Source: CAWBBA01 sp963729795
Lineage (GTDB): Bacteria; Desulfobacterota; Desulfomonilia; Desulfomonilales; Desulfomonilaceae
Direction of reading: 5' to 3'
DNA: 64,000 nucleotides
NCBI GenBank assembly: GCA_963729795.1
Contig: CAVSPC010000058.1
Coordinates: 62,001 to 126,000, forward strand
The notes under the pieces are model-generated. The model worked only from the letters and a program-made list of their open reading frames with translations, was not told where the DNA came from and made no database searches. The stretch's first letter is position 1. Each line of letters opens with the position of its first letter. Below are positions 25,489-32,807 of the stretch, piece after piece. A program made the translations under genes and the position numbers.

Positions 25489-26589
25489 ATGAAGCCAAAG
25501 AAAATAGTCAGCGTGGTAGGTGCTCGGCCCAATTTCATGAAAATAGCTCCATTGGAGCGAGAGTTCAAAAAGTACGATTTTGTTCGCCACGTCACCGTGC
25601 ACACAGGCCAGCACTATGACAAAGAGATGAGCGACGTATTTTTTCAGCAGCTCGGCCTGGACCCGCCGGAACACCATCTCGGAGTTGGGTCCGGAAGCCA
25701 CGGAGAGATGACCGGCAAAATCATGATCGAATTTGAGAAGGTCTGCCGAGACGTCAAACCTGACATGGTCGTTGTGGTGGGAGACGTGAATTCCACTATC
25801 GCGGCTGCGCTGGTGGCACGAAAGATCTTCATCCCGGTGACTCACGTGGAAGCCGGCCTGAGATCCTTTGATGAAACTATGCCTGAAGAGCATAACCGCC
25901 GTCTGACCGATTGTCTGTCAAATCTTCTATTCGTCTCCGAGCCATCCGGCGTGGAAAACCTCAGAAGGGAATGCATTGATATGAGCCGGGTCCATCTGGT
26001 GGGGGATATCATGCTCGAGACCCTTCAGATGTTTCTCCCCAGCATAAACGAAAAGAAGCTCTGGAAAGCCTTTGGATTGGAGGCGGGGACATACGCTTTG
26101 GTAACAATACACCGTCCGTCCAACGTCGACGATCCCGATTGTCTGAGCGGCGTGATTGATATCTTGGAACTTCTGCCTTACCCGGTAATCTTTCCGATCC
26201 ACCCCAGGACGCAAAAGCGTTTGGATGAATTCGGCTTTAGGAAGAGAATAGAAGGCGTTCGCAACCTGACACTTGTTCCGCCCCAACCCTATATAGATTT
26301 CTTGTCACTCATGGAAGGATGCGCGCTGATTCTCTCCGACTCCGGGTCGGTTCAGTCCGAAGCAAGTTTCTTTGACGTCCCTTGCCTGGTGTGCCGTGAC
26401 AACACCGAGCGACCAATTTACTTGGAGCAAGGGACATCGGCGCTGGTCGGAAGAGATAAACAGCGGGTCGTATCGTGCCTTCAGAGGATTGAATCAGGCG
26501 AATACTTCAAGTCGAGTTCACTCGTGAAGCAATTAGGGACGGATGTAGCACTCAAAACTGCCAAAATCATAGTCGATTATTTCCGATGA
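25489..26589 (+). CDS. UDP-N-acetylglucosamine 2-epimerase family protein (second, divergent copy)
   Basis: A 366-residue protein of the same fold as the upstream gene, beginning VVGARPNFMKIAPLEREF, with TGQHYDKEMSDVFF, VVGDVNSTIAAALVA, HVEAGLRSFDETMPEEHNRR, TIHRPSNVDDPD and LSDSGSVQSEASFFDVPCLV. The blocks differ from the first copy in several places: GDVNST against GDTSS, and SDSGSVQSEA against TDSGGIQEEA. It is therefore an old paralogue and may act on a different UDP-sugar. The family placement is secure, the substrate is not. Confidence 0.9.
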   Translation: MKPKKIVSVVGARPNFMKIAPLEREFKKYDFVRHVTVHTGQHYDKEMSDVFFQQLGLDPPEHHLGVGSGSHGEMTGKIMIEFEKVCRDVKPDMVVVVGDVNSTIAAALVARKIFIPVTHVEAGLRSFDETMPEEHNRRLTDCLSNLLFVSEPSGVENLRRECIDMSRVHLVGDIMLETLQMFLPSINEKKLWKAFGLEAGTYALVTIHRPSNVDDPDCLSGVIDILELLPYPVIFPIHPRTQKRLDEFGFRKRIEGVRNLTLVPPQPYIDFLSLMEGCALILSDSGSVQSEASFFDVPCLVCRDNTERPIYLEQGTSALVGRDKQRVVSCLQRIESGEYFKSSSLVKQLGTDVALKTAKIIVDYFR

Positions 26590-26610
26590 AAGTGAGCTGA
26601 GTTGAATGCC

Positions 26611-26928
26611 TCACCTCATCGGATAAGGCATGACCCGTGGGGGGCGCGGCAGCCCTACCTGGCTGGGAAGCAGTGGAGGCGGGTAGCAATAGGCGGCACA
26701 AGCCGCTGCCGGGGGGATTATAACAGGTGCAACAATTGGGGGTGGGGGCGGAAACAGTGGTGAGGGTACGCAACATGGAGCCATGGGTACTATCGGCTGG
26801 TCGCACACAGGCACTGTGGGCCCACCGCAAGCCACTGTCGGCCCGCACTGAAAAGCAAATCCCTGTACTGGAATCAAGCTCGCCCAGCAAACCGAAATAA
26901 GCAGGCAGACTAGAAATCTGGCTGTCAT
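26611..26928 (-). CDS. small secreted Cys/Pro-rich protein, type 1
   Basis: A 105-residue protein with a signal peptide (residues 1-24) followed by an unstructured mature chain rich in Pro and Cys (CGPTVACGGP, PMAPCCVPSP, a run of P residues, then CAAYCYPPP). GGAG lies 6 bases before the ATG. No domain is recognised. The Cys spacing is irregular, unlike a zinc finger. A similar but longer protein is encoded at 56577-57038. It converges with the epimerase gene at 26589. Confidence 0.62.
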   Translation of the reverse strand: MTARFLVCLLISVCWASLIPVQGFAFQCGPTVACGGPTVPVCDQPIVPMAPCCVPSPLFPPPPPIVAPVIIPPAAACAAYCYPPPLLPSQVGLPRPPRVMPYPMR

Positions 26929-27349
26929 GCTAAGCTCCTAAAAAACAGCTATCAAGCCAATAAGATATAGCGTTTATATAATGTATTATATCAAATGTGA
27001 TGAGAATCGTCAATAAGTCTCTGTAGTATTCCCTTGGAGTAATGTTCAGTGTGGGGGAGATGCTTCAGAAAGTGTCTCAAAACCCTTGAACGGAACGAAA
27101 TCGTAACACGAATGCTCCCTTTCCGGGCAATCCCGCGTTCCGCGCGGGACCGGGCTACTATCTGCAGTCCCTCCGGGACGCTTGCATTTAAGCCCCATCG
27201 GGGCGATAGATAGTAGCCCGGTACTTTAGTGCCGGGCAGCCATCGTAGCACGATTGCGGACATCAAAATAGTTTTTGAGACAGTTTAAAATCCCCCCGGG
27301 GGGCGCCGGACGCTTAACTATGTGCTATAGGAACCAATGACGTTCGCCC
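26929..27349. other. gene-free gap with dispersed repeats
   Basis: No gene is supported between the Cys/Pro-rich gene and the PEBP gene. The gap contains a CCCGCG palindrome at 27131-27149 and the long inverted repeat listed separately. Confidence 0.55.
27127..27222. repeat. composite palindromic repeat
   Basis: A CCCGCGTTCCGCGCGGGAC core (27131-27149) is joined to a larger inverted repeat whose perfect 15-bp arms are 27149-27163 (ccgggctactatct with flanking a) and 27208-27222 (agatagtagcccggt). The region between the arms holds two smaller hairpins, gtccctccgggac and gccccatcggggc. It looks like a dispersed structured repeat and not a gene. Confidence 0.65.
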
Positions 27350-27910
27350 CTAATGGCGCTTGTAAGTGCCCATCAATTGACCTTCCGCCAGGATGTGCCC
27401 ATGCATGGCTTTCAACAGTCGCTCCTTGGAGCTGCCGCTTTCTAGGCCAAGTTTTGAATCCAGTGCATAAACTTTGAAGAAATACCTGTGAGTGCCGCTC
27501 GGAGGGCAAGGCCCCATGTAGCCGACTTTCTTGGAGGTACCTGCGCCCTGTTTTGCCCCGTTCGCTAAAGTCTTGCCTGCCGGCACGTTCTCGGGCAATC
27601 CCTTTGTATCCGCAGGCAGATTGAATAATACCCAGTGCACGAACGTCCCCATTGGAGCGTCCGGGTCTTCCAATATGAGCGCAATGCTCTGGGTTTGCTC
27701 AGGTACTGCCCCCCACGACAGCGGAGGCGATATATTCCTGCCTTGACATGTGTAAGTTTTCGGTATCATTGTGCCGTCGCCGAACGCGGAACTCGTGACA
27801 TCAAATTTCATGTGCCCTGCTCCCTTTGTCTCAGAAGAACACAGCGTTCCCCCGTAGCTCACACAAATAGCCAACATCCCTATGAGCAACCAGGAAATTT
27901 TGTTCCACAT
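27350..27910 (-). CDS. secreted YbhB/YbcL-type PEBP (Raf-kinase-inhibitor-like) protein
   Basis: A 186-residue protein: signal peptide at residues 1-25, then a phosphatidylethanolamine-binding-protein fold. Diagnostic blocks are IPKTYTCQGRNISPPLSWG, LILEDPDAPMGTFVHWVLFN and GPCPPSGTHRYFFKVYALD. The ligand-site DPDAP and the GTHRY motif are intact. Bacterial members have no settled role. The ATG at 27910 is chosen for the strong GGGGGAGG upstream and because the signal peptide starts there; the frame is open further 5' without support. Confidence 0.9.
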   Translation of the reverse strand: MWNKISWLLIGMLAICVSYGGTLCSSETKGAGHMKFDVTSSAFGDGTMIPKTYTCQGRNISPPLSWGAVPEQTQSIALILEDPDAPMGTFVHWVLFNLPADTKGLPENVPAGKTLANGAKQGAGTSKKVGYMGPCPPSGTHRYFFKVYALDSKLGLESGSSKERLLKAMHGHILAEGQLMGTYKRH

Positions 27911-28032
27911 CGATTCCTCCCCCATTCGGAATAATTGAGATTTCCCACGGGGCATCGTGCCCTCATTAGCATTATCGGCCATCGCTTTTGCCGTTACAAG
28001 TCGATTCGCGCGCGAGCCTTTCACCATTTGGA

Positions 28033-28060
28033 TTGACCATGTTAGCCGGATGCGTATAAT
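28033..28060 (+). promoter_or_regulatory. promoter of the UGA-containing thioredoxin-like gene
   Basis: TTGACC (28033-28038), a 16-base spacer, and a perfect TATAAT (28055-28060). The predicted start near 28067 gives a leader of about 47 bases that holds a good Shine-Dalgarno (GGGGAGG). Confidence 0.62.
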
Positions 28061-28113
28061 AATATTAAAAATATTAATTAAAGGGGACTTTGAATACCCC
28101 CGGGGAGGCAATT

Positions 28114-28686
28114 ATGGCAAACAAAATTGAGTGGGAAAGCAGCATGGACAAGGCCCTTTCGCGGGCCAAGGCCGAAGGAAAACAAGTGTTACTTGATTTT
28201 TTCAACCCGGGATGACTCGGCTGCCAACAGATGGATGCGGTTACGTATCCTCAAGAAGCCGTGGCGAAGTTTATCCAAGAAAATCTCATTCCACTCAGGG
28301 TGGCATACGATCACAAGCCTCTCTCGGCGGACTTTAAGGTCAAATGGACTCCCACATTGATCACCCTCGATCCTGACGGAACTGAACACCACCGCACGGT
28401 CGGTTTTCTTGGACCGGACGAACTTATAGCCTCTCTGATGCTAGGGATGGGGAAGTCACACTTTGATCGGGAGGAGTTTGACAAGGCTATTTCGCGTTTG
28501 AATTTGCTCCTCGAATCGTATCCAAAGAGTGATGCCGCTCCTGAGGCAATCTTTCTACGCGGTGTCTCTCTGTACAAGAGCACGCATGATCCCAAGCCCT
28601 TGCGAGCATCGTACGACAAGTTGAGCGCTGAATATCCTGACCATGAGTGGACAAAGCGGGCATATCCGTACAGGCTGATCCAATAA
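28114..28686 (+). CDS. probable selenoprotein: thioredoxin-like domain with in-frame UGA (UXXC) plus TPR-like tail
   Basis: The ATG at 28114 has GGGGAGG 6 bases upstream. Translation gives ANKIEWESSMDKALSRAKAE then KQVLLDFFNPG, reaches TGA at 28213-28215, and continues in the same frame as LGCQQMDAVTYPQEAV to the stop at 28686. The UGA thus replaces the first Cys of a thioredoxin CXXC motif (U-L-G-C). The fold is supported by the upstream 'vLLDFF' strand and the later cis-Pro block KWTPTLITLDPDG. The last 80 residues look like one or two TPR helices. The product would be about 190 residues. A hairpin typical of a bacterial SECIS lies just after the UGA. The alternative, a nonsense mutation, is less likely because the change falls exactly on the catalytic Cys codon and downstream coding is intact. 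Confidence 0.8.
28233..28250 (+). promoter_or_regulatory. candidate bacterial SECIS hairpin
   Basis: GGATGCG (28233-28239) pairs with CGTATCC (28244-28250), seven pairs including one G-U, around the loop GTTA, whose first two bases are GU. It begins 17 bases after the in-frame UGA at 28213-28215. Bacterial SelB-binding hairpins lie at about this distance and carry a GU in a small apical loop, so position and form fit. The fold is short and was judged by eye. Confidence 0.55.
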
Positions 28687-29614
28687 TGTAACGGGATCGC
28701 CGGGATGCCCCTGTCCCGACACAGGCCGCTGAGCAGGCCGTTAGAGTTGTTGGTAAAACCGGCCAGACGTGCACTGTGTCCCCAAAAACAACAAGTCGGC
28801 CGGATCTTGGTCACGCATTCGGGGTGACCGCAAGGGTCACCCCGAAATATGCACGCCTTGACGCCGTCTTTCGTAAGTGTTCATAAACCCGACCCATGGC
28901 GGAGTTCGCTCTGATGAGTCCAGGCCGGATCCTGATCTCCCGAGCCTGAGTCCACGGCTCTCATATAACCGCCTTCCACTGCGACCAAGCGCCCCGTGGA
29001 GTAATCTTTAGTGATCTAGCAACGTTCAGGTATGTGTCGGGCAATTATTGCACTCCACAGCCTTCATGGGGAAAAATCGCCCGCGCCTTTTCGGTAACAT
29101 CTTGATAAGACCGTCATAGATGGTTATTAGGTATTTTCTGCCCATTTTGCGGTTCTGTTCATTTCAAGAGTTGGCAGAGCGAACAGGCGGAAGGTCAATT
29201 GGTAACTTCCCTTTTTTGCTGCACAAAGGGATGCTCTTCATTTCGATATCCATCAATGGCATGAGAGTTGCTACAAAACAGTAACAAAGCAGTAGATTGC
29301 GCGGATCGGGGAGACAGAAATAGCTATATGTGATCCCGACGCAGCCAAAAAAAGGCTAAATGGGAGATACTCTCAAGCACATACGGTTTACCGGTGGGGG
29401 AGCGAACTCATCGGTGGGTCTGTCTTCATCGTTAGGTGAAGACGGGGAAGCAGCATAACAATTGTTATTATGATGCAGGTCCATGACTGAGAGCAGCAAT
29501 CCGATCAATGGGATTTGCTTTCAGCCATGAGAGAAGATGGAAATTGATCATACGGGGGGCGTTAGGGTGAAATTGATGCTGGGTGCTGCTGAACCTTATC
29601 GGACCCGCTACGTA
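28687..29614. other. gene-free region of about 0.9 kb
   Basis: No open frame with plausible coding character was found on either strand. Visible structures are a strong hairpin at 28818-28846, a 7-bp-stem hairpin at 29422-29443 (gtcttca...tgaagac) and a perfect 14-base palindrome ATAACAATTGTTAT at 29455-29468. It may hold a decayed gene or a non-coding RNA; nothing specific is recognised. Confidence 0.5.
28818..28846. other. strong hairpin downstream of the selenoprotein gene
   Basis: TTCGGGGTGACC (28818-28829) and GGTCACCCCGAA (28835-28846) form a perfect 12-bp stem around a 5-base loop (gcaag). There is no T-tract. It may end or stabilise the transcript of the upstream gene, 130 bases away. 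Confidence 0.5.
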
Positions 29615-29649
29615 GGCTCTCCGGGGTCATGGGGCGACCCCGGAGAGCC
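29615..29649. other. perfect 14-bp hairpin upstream of the ankyrin gene
   Basis: GGCTCTCCGGGGTC (29615-29628) and GACCCCGGAGAGCC (29636-29649) are perfect inverted repeats. An in-frame ATG (29629-29631) lies exactly in the 7-base loop, so initiation there would be buried or controlled by the hairpin. The more plausible ankyrin start is 67 bases further on. Confidence 0.6.
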
Positions 29650-29715
29650 CCTTGGGCGCTGAGTCTTAGTCTTTTACCGGTTTTTTTGCTTCTTTATAGG
29701 TACGGAGAGCACGAA

Positions 29716-30222
29716 ATGTTTGATCCACTGGGTGTCGAGTTCGATTCCGCAGCCAAAAGCGGGCACCTCTTCAAGGTGAGGGAGCTTTTGGCACTGGGAG
29801 CCGATGTGAATTATCGAAACGAATACGGAGCAACGCCTTTGATTGAGGCTTCCCTGAGAGGTTATGAGGAGGTGGTCAAACTGTTGTTGGATCACGGTGC
29901 GGATGTCGAAATGCCTGATAGTGTCTTCGGCGCGACGGCCCTGAATTTCGCGGCCCTTACCGGCCAAATGGGGGTGGTAGAGCTTCTCATCGAGTGGGGG
30001 GCGAACGTTAATGCTAAAGATTTCGACGGTAGGACAGCGCTCTTAGAGGCCGCTTTGAGCGGGCACGCCGGCGTCGTGACCATCCTCCTTGAGGGAGGGG
30101 CCGACATCCATGTGCGGGACATTGGCGGCCGGACTGCTTTGACGGAAGCCAATGTATGGCAAGAAGCAGAGGTGGCTAAATTGCTTATGGAAAGGGGTGC
30201 TTATGATAATGTAGCCGCGTGA
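29716..30222 (+). CDS. ankyrin-repeat protein
   Basis: A 168-residue protein of almost pure ankyrin repeats. About four full repeats are seen, for example YGATPLIEASLRGYEEVVKL followed by LLDHGADVE, then ATALNFAALTGQMGVVELLI, GRTALLEAALSGHAGVVTIL and a C-terminal GRTALTEANVWQEAEVAKLL. It is a binding scaffold; the partner is unknown. The ATG at 29716 has GGAGAG upstream. An alternative ATG at 29629 would add a hydrophobic N-terminus (LSLSLLPVFLLLY) but lies in a hairpin loop. A good terminator follows. Confidence 0.85.
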   Translation: MFDPLGVEFDSAAKSGHLFKVRELLALGADVNYRNEYGATPLIEASLRGYEEVVKLLLDHGADVEMPDSVFGATALNFAALTGQMGVVELLIEWGANVNAKDFDGRTALLEAALSGHAGVVTILLEGGADIHVRDIGGRTALTEANVWQEAEVAKLLMERGAYDNVAA

Positions 30223-30322
30223 GAATTGGTTACGTGAAGATTGAGTTCCTGACATACGCGGCCAATTTGCTGCTGGAACGGCGTCCACTGTAATTGTTAA
30301 GGCCACTTATGCTTCACATAAG

Positions 30323-30357
30323 AGGGCGATCTTTCAACAGGATCGCCCTATGTTTTT
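30323..30357 (+). terminator. intrinsic terminator after the ankyrin gene
   Basis: AGGGCGATC (30323-30331) pairs with GATCGCCCT (30341-30349), a 9-bp stem, followed by ATGTTTTT. It lies 100 bases after the ankyrin stop. Confidence 0.75.
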
Positions 30358-30409
30358 CCGCCCAGGAACAAATCATGCTCGCTGCAAGAAAAGACGGAGC
30401 AGTTTGCCA

Positions 30410-30706
30410 ATGAACAGTGAAGAGGCTTTTGATCATATACTCTCGAGCCTAAGGGCTGCAAATGACCTTGGAATCAGACCGTTAATAAGACTTTCCGGCA
30501 CAGACTGGGTTTGTACGATTGAAGACAAACAGACAAAATTCATCATTATCGCCAAAGAAGAGGAATTTATGCTCGTGAGCATGAAATCGAAGAAAAGTCC
30601 GCCTGACGTGCAGAGGATTCATGATCCTGCGTACATCCAACAAAATGCAATACAACGGATCCAAGAGATTATTGCCGATGTTTATGGGGATTTGGCCACG
30701 AAATAG
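30410..30706 (+). CDS. small hypothetical protein
   Basis: A 98-residue soluble protein. The first half predicts a helix (SEEAFDHILSSLRAANDLGI) and then beta strands (WVCTIEDKQTKFIIIAKEEE, FMLVSMKS); the last third is helical (IQRIQEIIADVYGDL). The ATG at 30410 has GGAG about 10 bases upstream, better than an upstream alternative at 30350 that runs into the terminator. No family is recognised. Confidence 0.6.
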   Translation: MNSEEAFDHILSSLRAANDLGIRPLIRLSGTDWVCTIEDKQTKFIIIAKEEEFMLVSMKSKKSPPDVQRIHDPAYIQQNAIQRIQEIIADVYGDLATK

Positions 30707-30842
30707 CCTTGGCCGCTGAAAACCAGCATTTCTTCGGGTCAAGTGCATCAGCTATTGATATCCGCCTTAAACTATGTTATAATTCAATAAAATACAATCA
30801 GACGTTCTGACTTCACTTTGGTACGGAGTAAAGCGAGGCGAT

Positions 30843-30986
30843 ATGTCCGAACAAGCGACCCAAAAACAAGAAATGCCTGGGGACATTCGGCTACATCTCT
30901 TGTCCAAAGAGCTTGAAGACGCCACCAATGAGTTTCTATTCAAGATCTCGGAATTGGAGAAACTCCTCCCTCTCATTGATGAATAA
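30843..30986 (+). CDS. 47-residue small protein
   Basis: A short frame, ATG at 30843 to TAA at 30984-30986, encoding an acidic, mostly helical peptide: SEQATQKQEMPGDIRLHLLS then KELEDATNEFLFKISELEKL. AGGCG lies 5 bases upstream. Heptad-like spacing of Leu suggests a coiled coil. It is unrecognised. The good helical propensity and the lack of alternative frames support it as real, but it is short. Confidence 0.45.
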   Translation: MSEQATQKQEMPGDIRLHLLSKELEDATNEFLFKISELEKLLPLIDE

Positions 30987-31145
30987 GGGCTCCCTTGGCT
31001 CGCTAGCGAGATTCCCCCGTCAGCCGGACCCGGAAAATATTCGTTTCCAATATCCTTCTAATCTTGTGCCAATTCTGATTTCACATTCCAATATGCTGTT
31101 CTGAAAAAACGTCTGGAAGATGACTCACTCCGAAGCGATACAAAC

Positions 31146-31919
31146 TTACCATTCAATCGTGGGGCCAACCTTATCCTGATAGGCGCAGCAGATGGCACCA
31201 TCCTGAGCGAGAAATTCCTCAAGGGACGCGCACGCGCAATCAAGGGCTAGTTCAGCGGTATTGTTCGTTTGAGACATGTGAGCAAGAATCACGGCTTGAA
31301 GTTCGTCAGTCACGACCCGCTGCAGCAACTCGGCGCTTTCGGAATTTGACAGGTGCCCCAGGCGGCCTCGGACCCGCTGTTTCAACTCCCAGGGATACGG
31401 TCCGTCCCGAAGCATGACAGGATCGTGATTGCTTTCCAAAACAACCACCTGCAAGCCAGTCAGCAGGTTTGCAACCAGACCGGTAGGTGTACCCAGGTCT
31501 GTTGCAATTCCAACACCGGCCGTGCCCACCGAGATACGGAATCCCACTGGGTCGGCACAGTCGTGCGGGACAGAAAAGGGATGCACGCGAAAATCGGCTA
31601 TAACGAATAAACGGCCCGTTTCAAAAATCTTTAATTCGTGAATCTTACCCACCTGGCCCGCTGTCGCTTCCCAGGTACCTCGATTCATCCATACCGGGAG
31701 CTTGAATTTCCTGGAAAGCACTCCCACCCCTTTAATGTGATCGGAATGACCGTGAGACACGAGTATCCCGTCGAGTTGCGCAGGATCGAACTGCGCCTTT
31801 TCCAGCCTCTCCACGATCTGCTTGCCGGAAAGCCCCGCGTCTACCAGCAGGGCCGACCCGTCGCCTTCTACTAGGAACGAGTTACCGGAACTACCGCTGG
31901 CCAGAGGAGTGATTCGCAT
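31146..31919 (-). CDS. MBL-fold metallo-hydrolase, YycJ/WalJ-like
   Basis: A 257-residue metallo-beta-lactamase-fold protein. It begins ITPLASGSSGNSFLVEG, as YycJ/WalJ proteins do, and has the metal motif SHGHSDH (HxHxDH), the second-site VPHDCADPVGFRI, the ESNHD motif and LGHLSN near the C-terminus. YycJ-type proteins are probable nucleases or phosphodiesterases linked to the WalKR system in Firmicutes; their role in proteobacteria is unclear. The start at 31919 follows GGAAGGA. Confidence 0.9.
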   Translation of the reverse strand: MRITPLASGSSGNSFLVEGDGSALLVDAGLSGKQIVERLEKAQFDPAQLDGILVSHGHSDHIKGVGVLSRKFKLPVWMNRGTWEATAGQVGKIHELKIFETGRLFVIADFRVHPFSVPHDCADPVGFRISVGTAGVGIATDLGTPTGLVANLLTGLQVVVLESNHDPVMLRDGPYPWELKQRVRGRLGHLSNSESAELLQRVVTDELQAVILAHMSQTNNTAELALDCACASLEEFLAQDGAICCAYQDKVGPTIEW

Positions 31920-32039
31920 CTCGTCCTTCCCTTTATGCTAGAGCATCGGAGTTGCATTGGGCCGGGAAGTTAACTCTGAGGGCCGTAGGAGTCAAGCTCT
32001 TTATCGGGCTATCGGCAATCCTTCAGTTACGGGCGGCAA

Positions 32040-32125
32040 AAGATTGTGTTGCGAGCGGAGCGAAGCAATCTTTTCCTCTAAGGGCTTAGATTGCTACGTC
32101 GTTTCACTCCTCGCAATGACAGGGA
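32040..32125. repeat. dispersed 'GCGAAGCAATC...CTCGCAATGAC' repeat, copy 2
   Basis: ttgcgagcggagcgaagcaa tcttttcctctaag (about 32051-32084), then agattgctacgtcgtttcac tcctcgcaatgac (about 32088-32120). The two halves are inverted copies of each other and match the copy near 930-975. It lies between convergently placed gene ends in a 250-base gap without genes. Confidence 0.6.
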
Positions 32126-32168
32126 ATCGCCTATTCCCCAGCGTAACCGAATGGCTGAGGCTATCGAA

Positions 32169-32684
32169 TCATTGTCCGTAACCAAGAAGCTTGCCAACCA
32201 CTAAAGCAATGAACACGAGACAAACCAGCCACGCTTGGACTACAGGGCCGAATTTGGGGGGCGAATCGGTGAGTAGGTCTTGAACCGGAGATGAAACCTT
32301 CCCAGAGGGCACTGCGTTCACCAGCGAAGAGACGAGGTCGGAAAACGGTCGAATCGTGTTCGTGATTATCACCGGCCCACCTTCCTCGCGTTGAACGATG
32401 AGAAACGATTTATTGCCCGATCGCACCGCATCCAAGGATTGGATATCAGACCATTCCAGATGCACCGATCGGAAGAGTTTCGAAACGGTGATGCCTGTCG
32501 TGCCCACAACGATCTTTCTTACCAAGATCTCGGCTCCCAAGTAAAAGAATGGCGAGAGCAGCAAAAGCAATAGGAACCCTCTTCGGGTTGTTCCCTCCAT
32601 AATCAAGAGAAAGGCGCCCAATGCCATCGCCAGGGCCACAGGTGTGACCATGCGGGGATCTACTCTGTAAATTTTGTCATCCAT
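32169..32684 (-). CDS. membrane protein with bacterial PH-like domain
   Basis: A 171-residue protein with two adjacent N-terminal membrane helices (residues about 13-30 and 36-52). These are followed by a beta-rich segment (VRKIVVGTTGITVSKLFRSV, LEWSDIQSLDAVRSGNKSFL) of the kind seen in bacterial PH domains, and a C-terminal helix (AWLVCLVFIALVVGKLLGYG). Function is unknown. It is divergent from the S41 protease gene. Confidence 0.65.
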   Translation of the reverse strand: MDDKIYRVDPRMVTPVALAMALGAFLLIMEGTTRRGFLLLLLLSPFFYLGAEILVRKIVVGTTGITVSKLFRSVHLEWSDIQSLDAVRSGNKSFLIVQREEGGPVIITNTIRPFSDLVSSLVNAVPSGKVSSPVQDLLTDSPPKFGPVVQAWLVCLVFIALVVGKLLGYGQ

Positions 32685-32807
32685 TTTTATTCCTCAGAAG
32701 CGGACGTCTTCACTTGTGGCGCCCGATAGCGTATGATAGCATTCAACTCTTTCAGAATGGAGGCTTTTCTTGGAGACCTTCGTAACACCCAGCGGGGAGG
32801 ATTTCCC

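Noticed and set aside
28213..28215. In-frame TGA treated as a simple nonsense mutation or as a frameshift site.
   Set aside because: The frame is intact on both sides, the stop replaces exactly the first Cys of a CXXC-type motif, and a SECIS-like hairpin follows.
28914..28960. A CTGATGAGTCC stretch resembling the core of a hammerhead ribozyme.
   Set aside because: The matching GGAC-GAAA half of stem II and a cleavage-site stem are absent; the similarity ends after the first conserved block.
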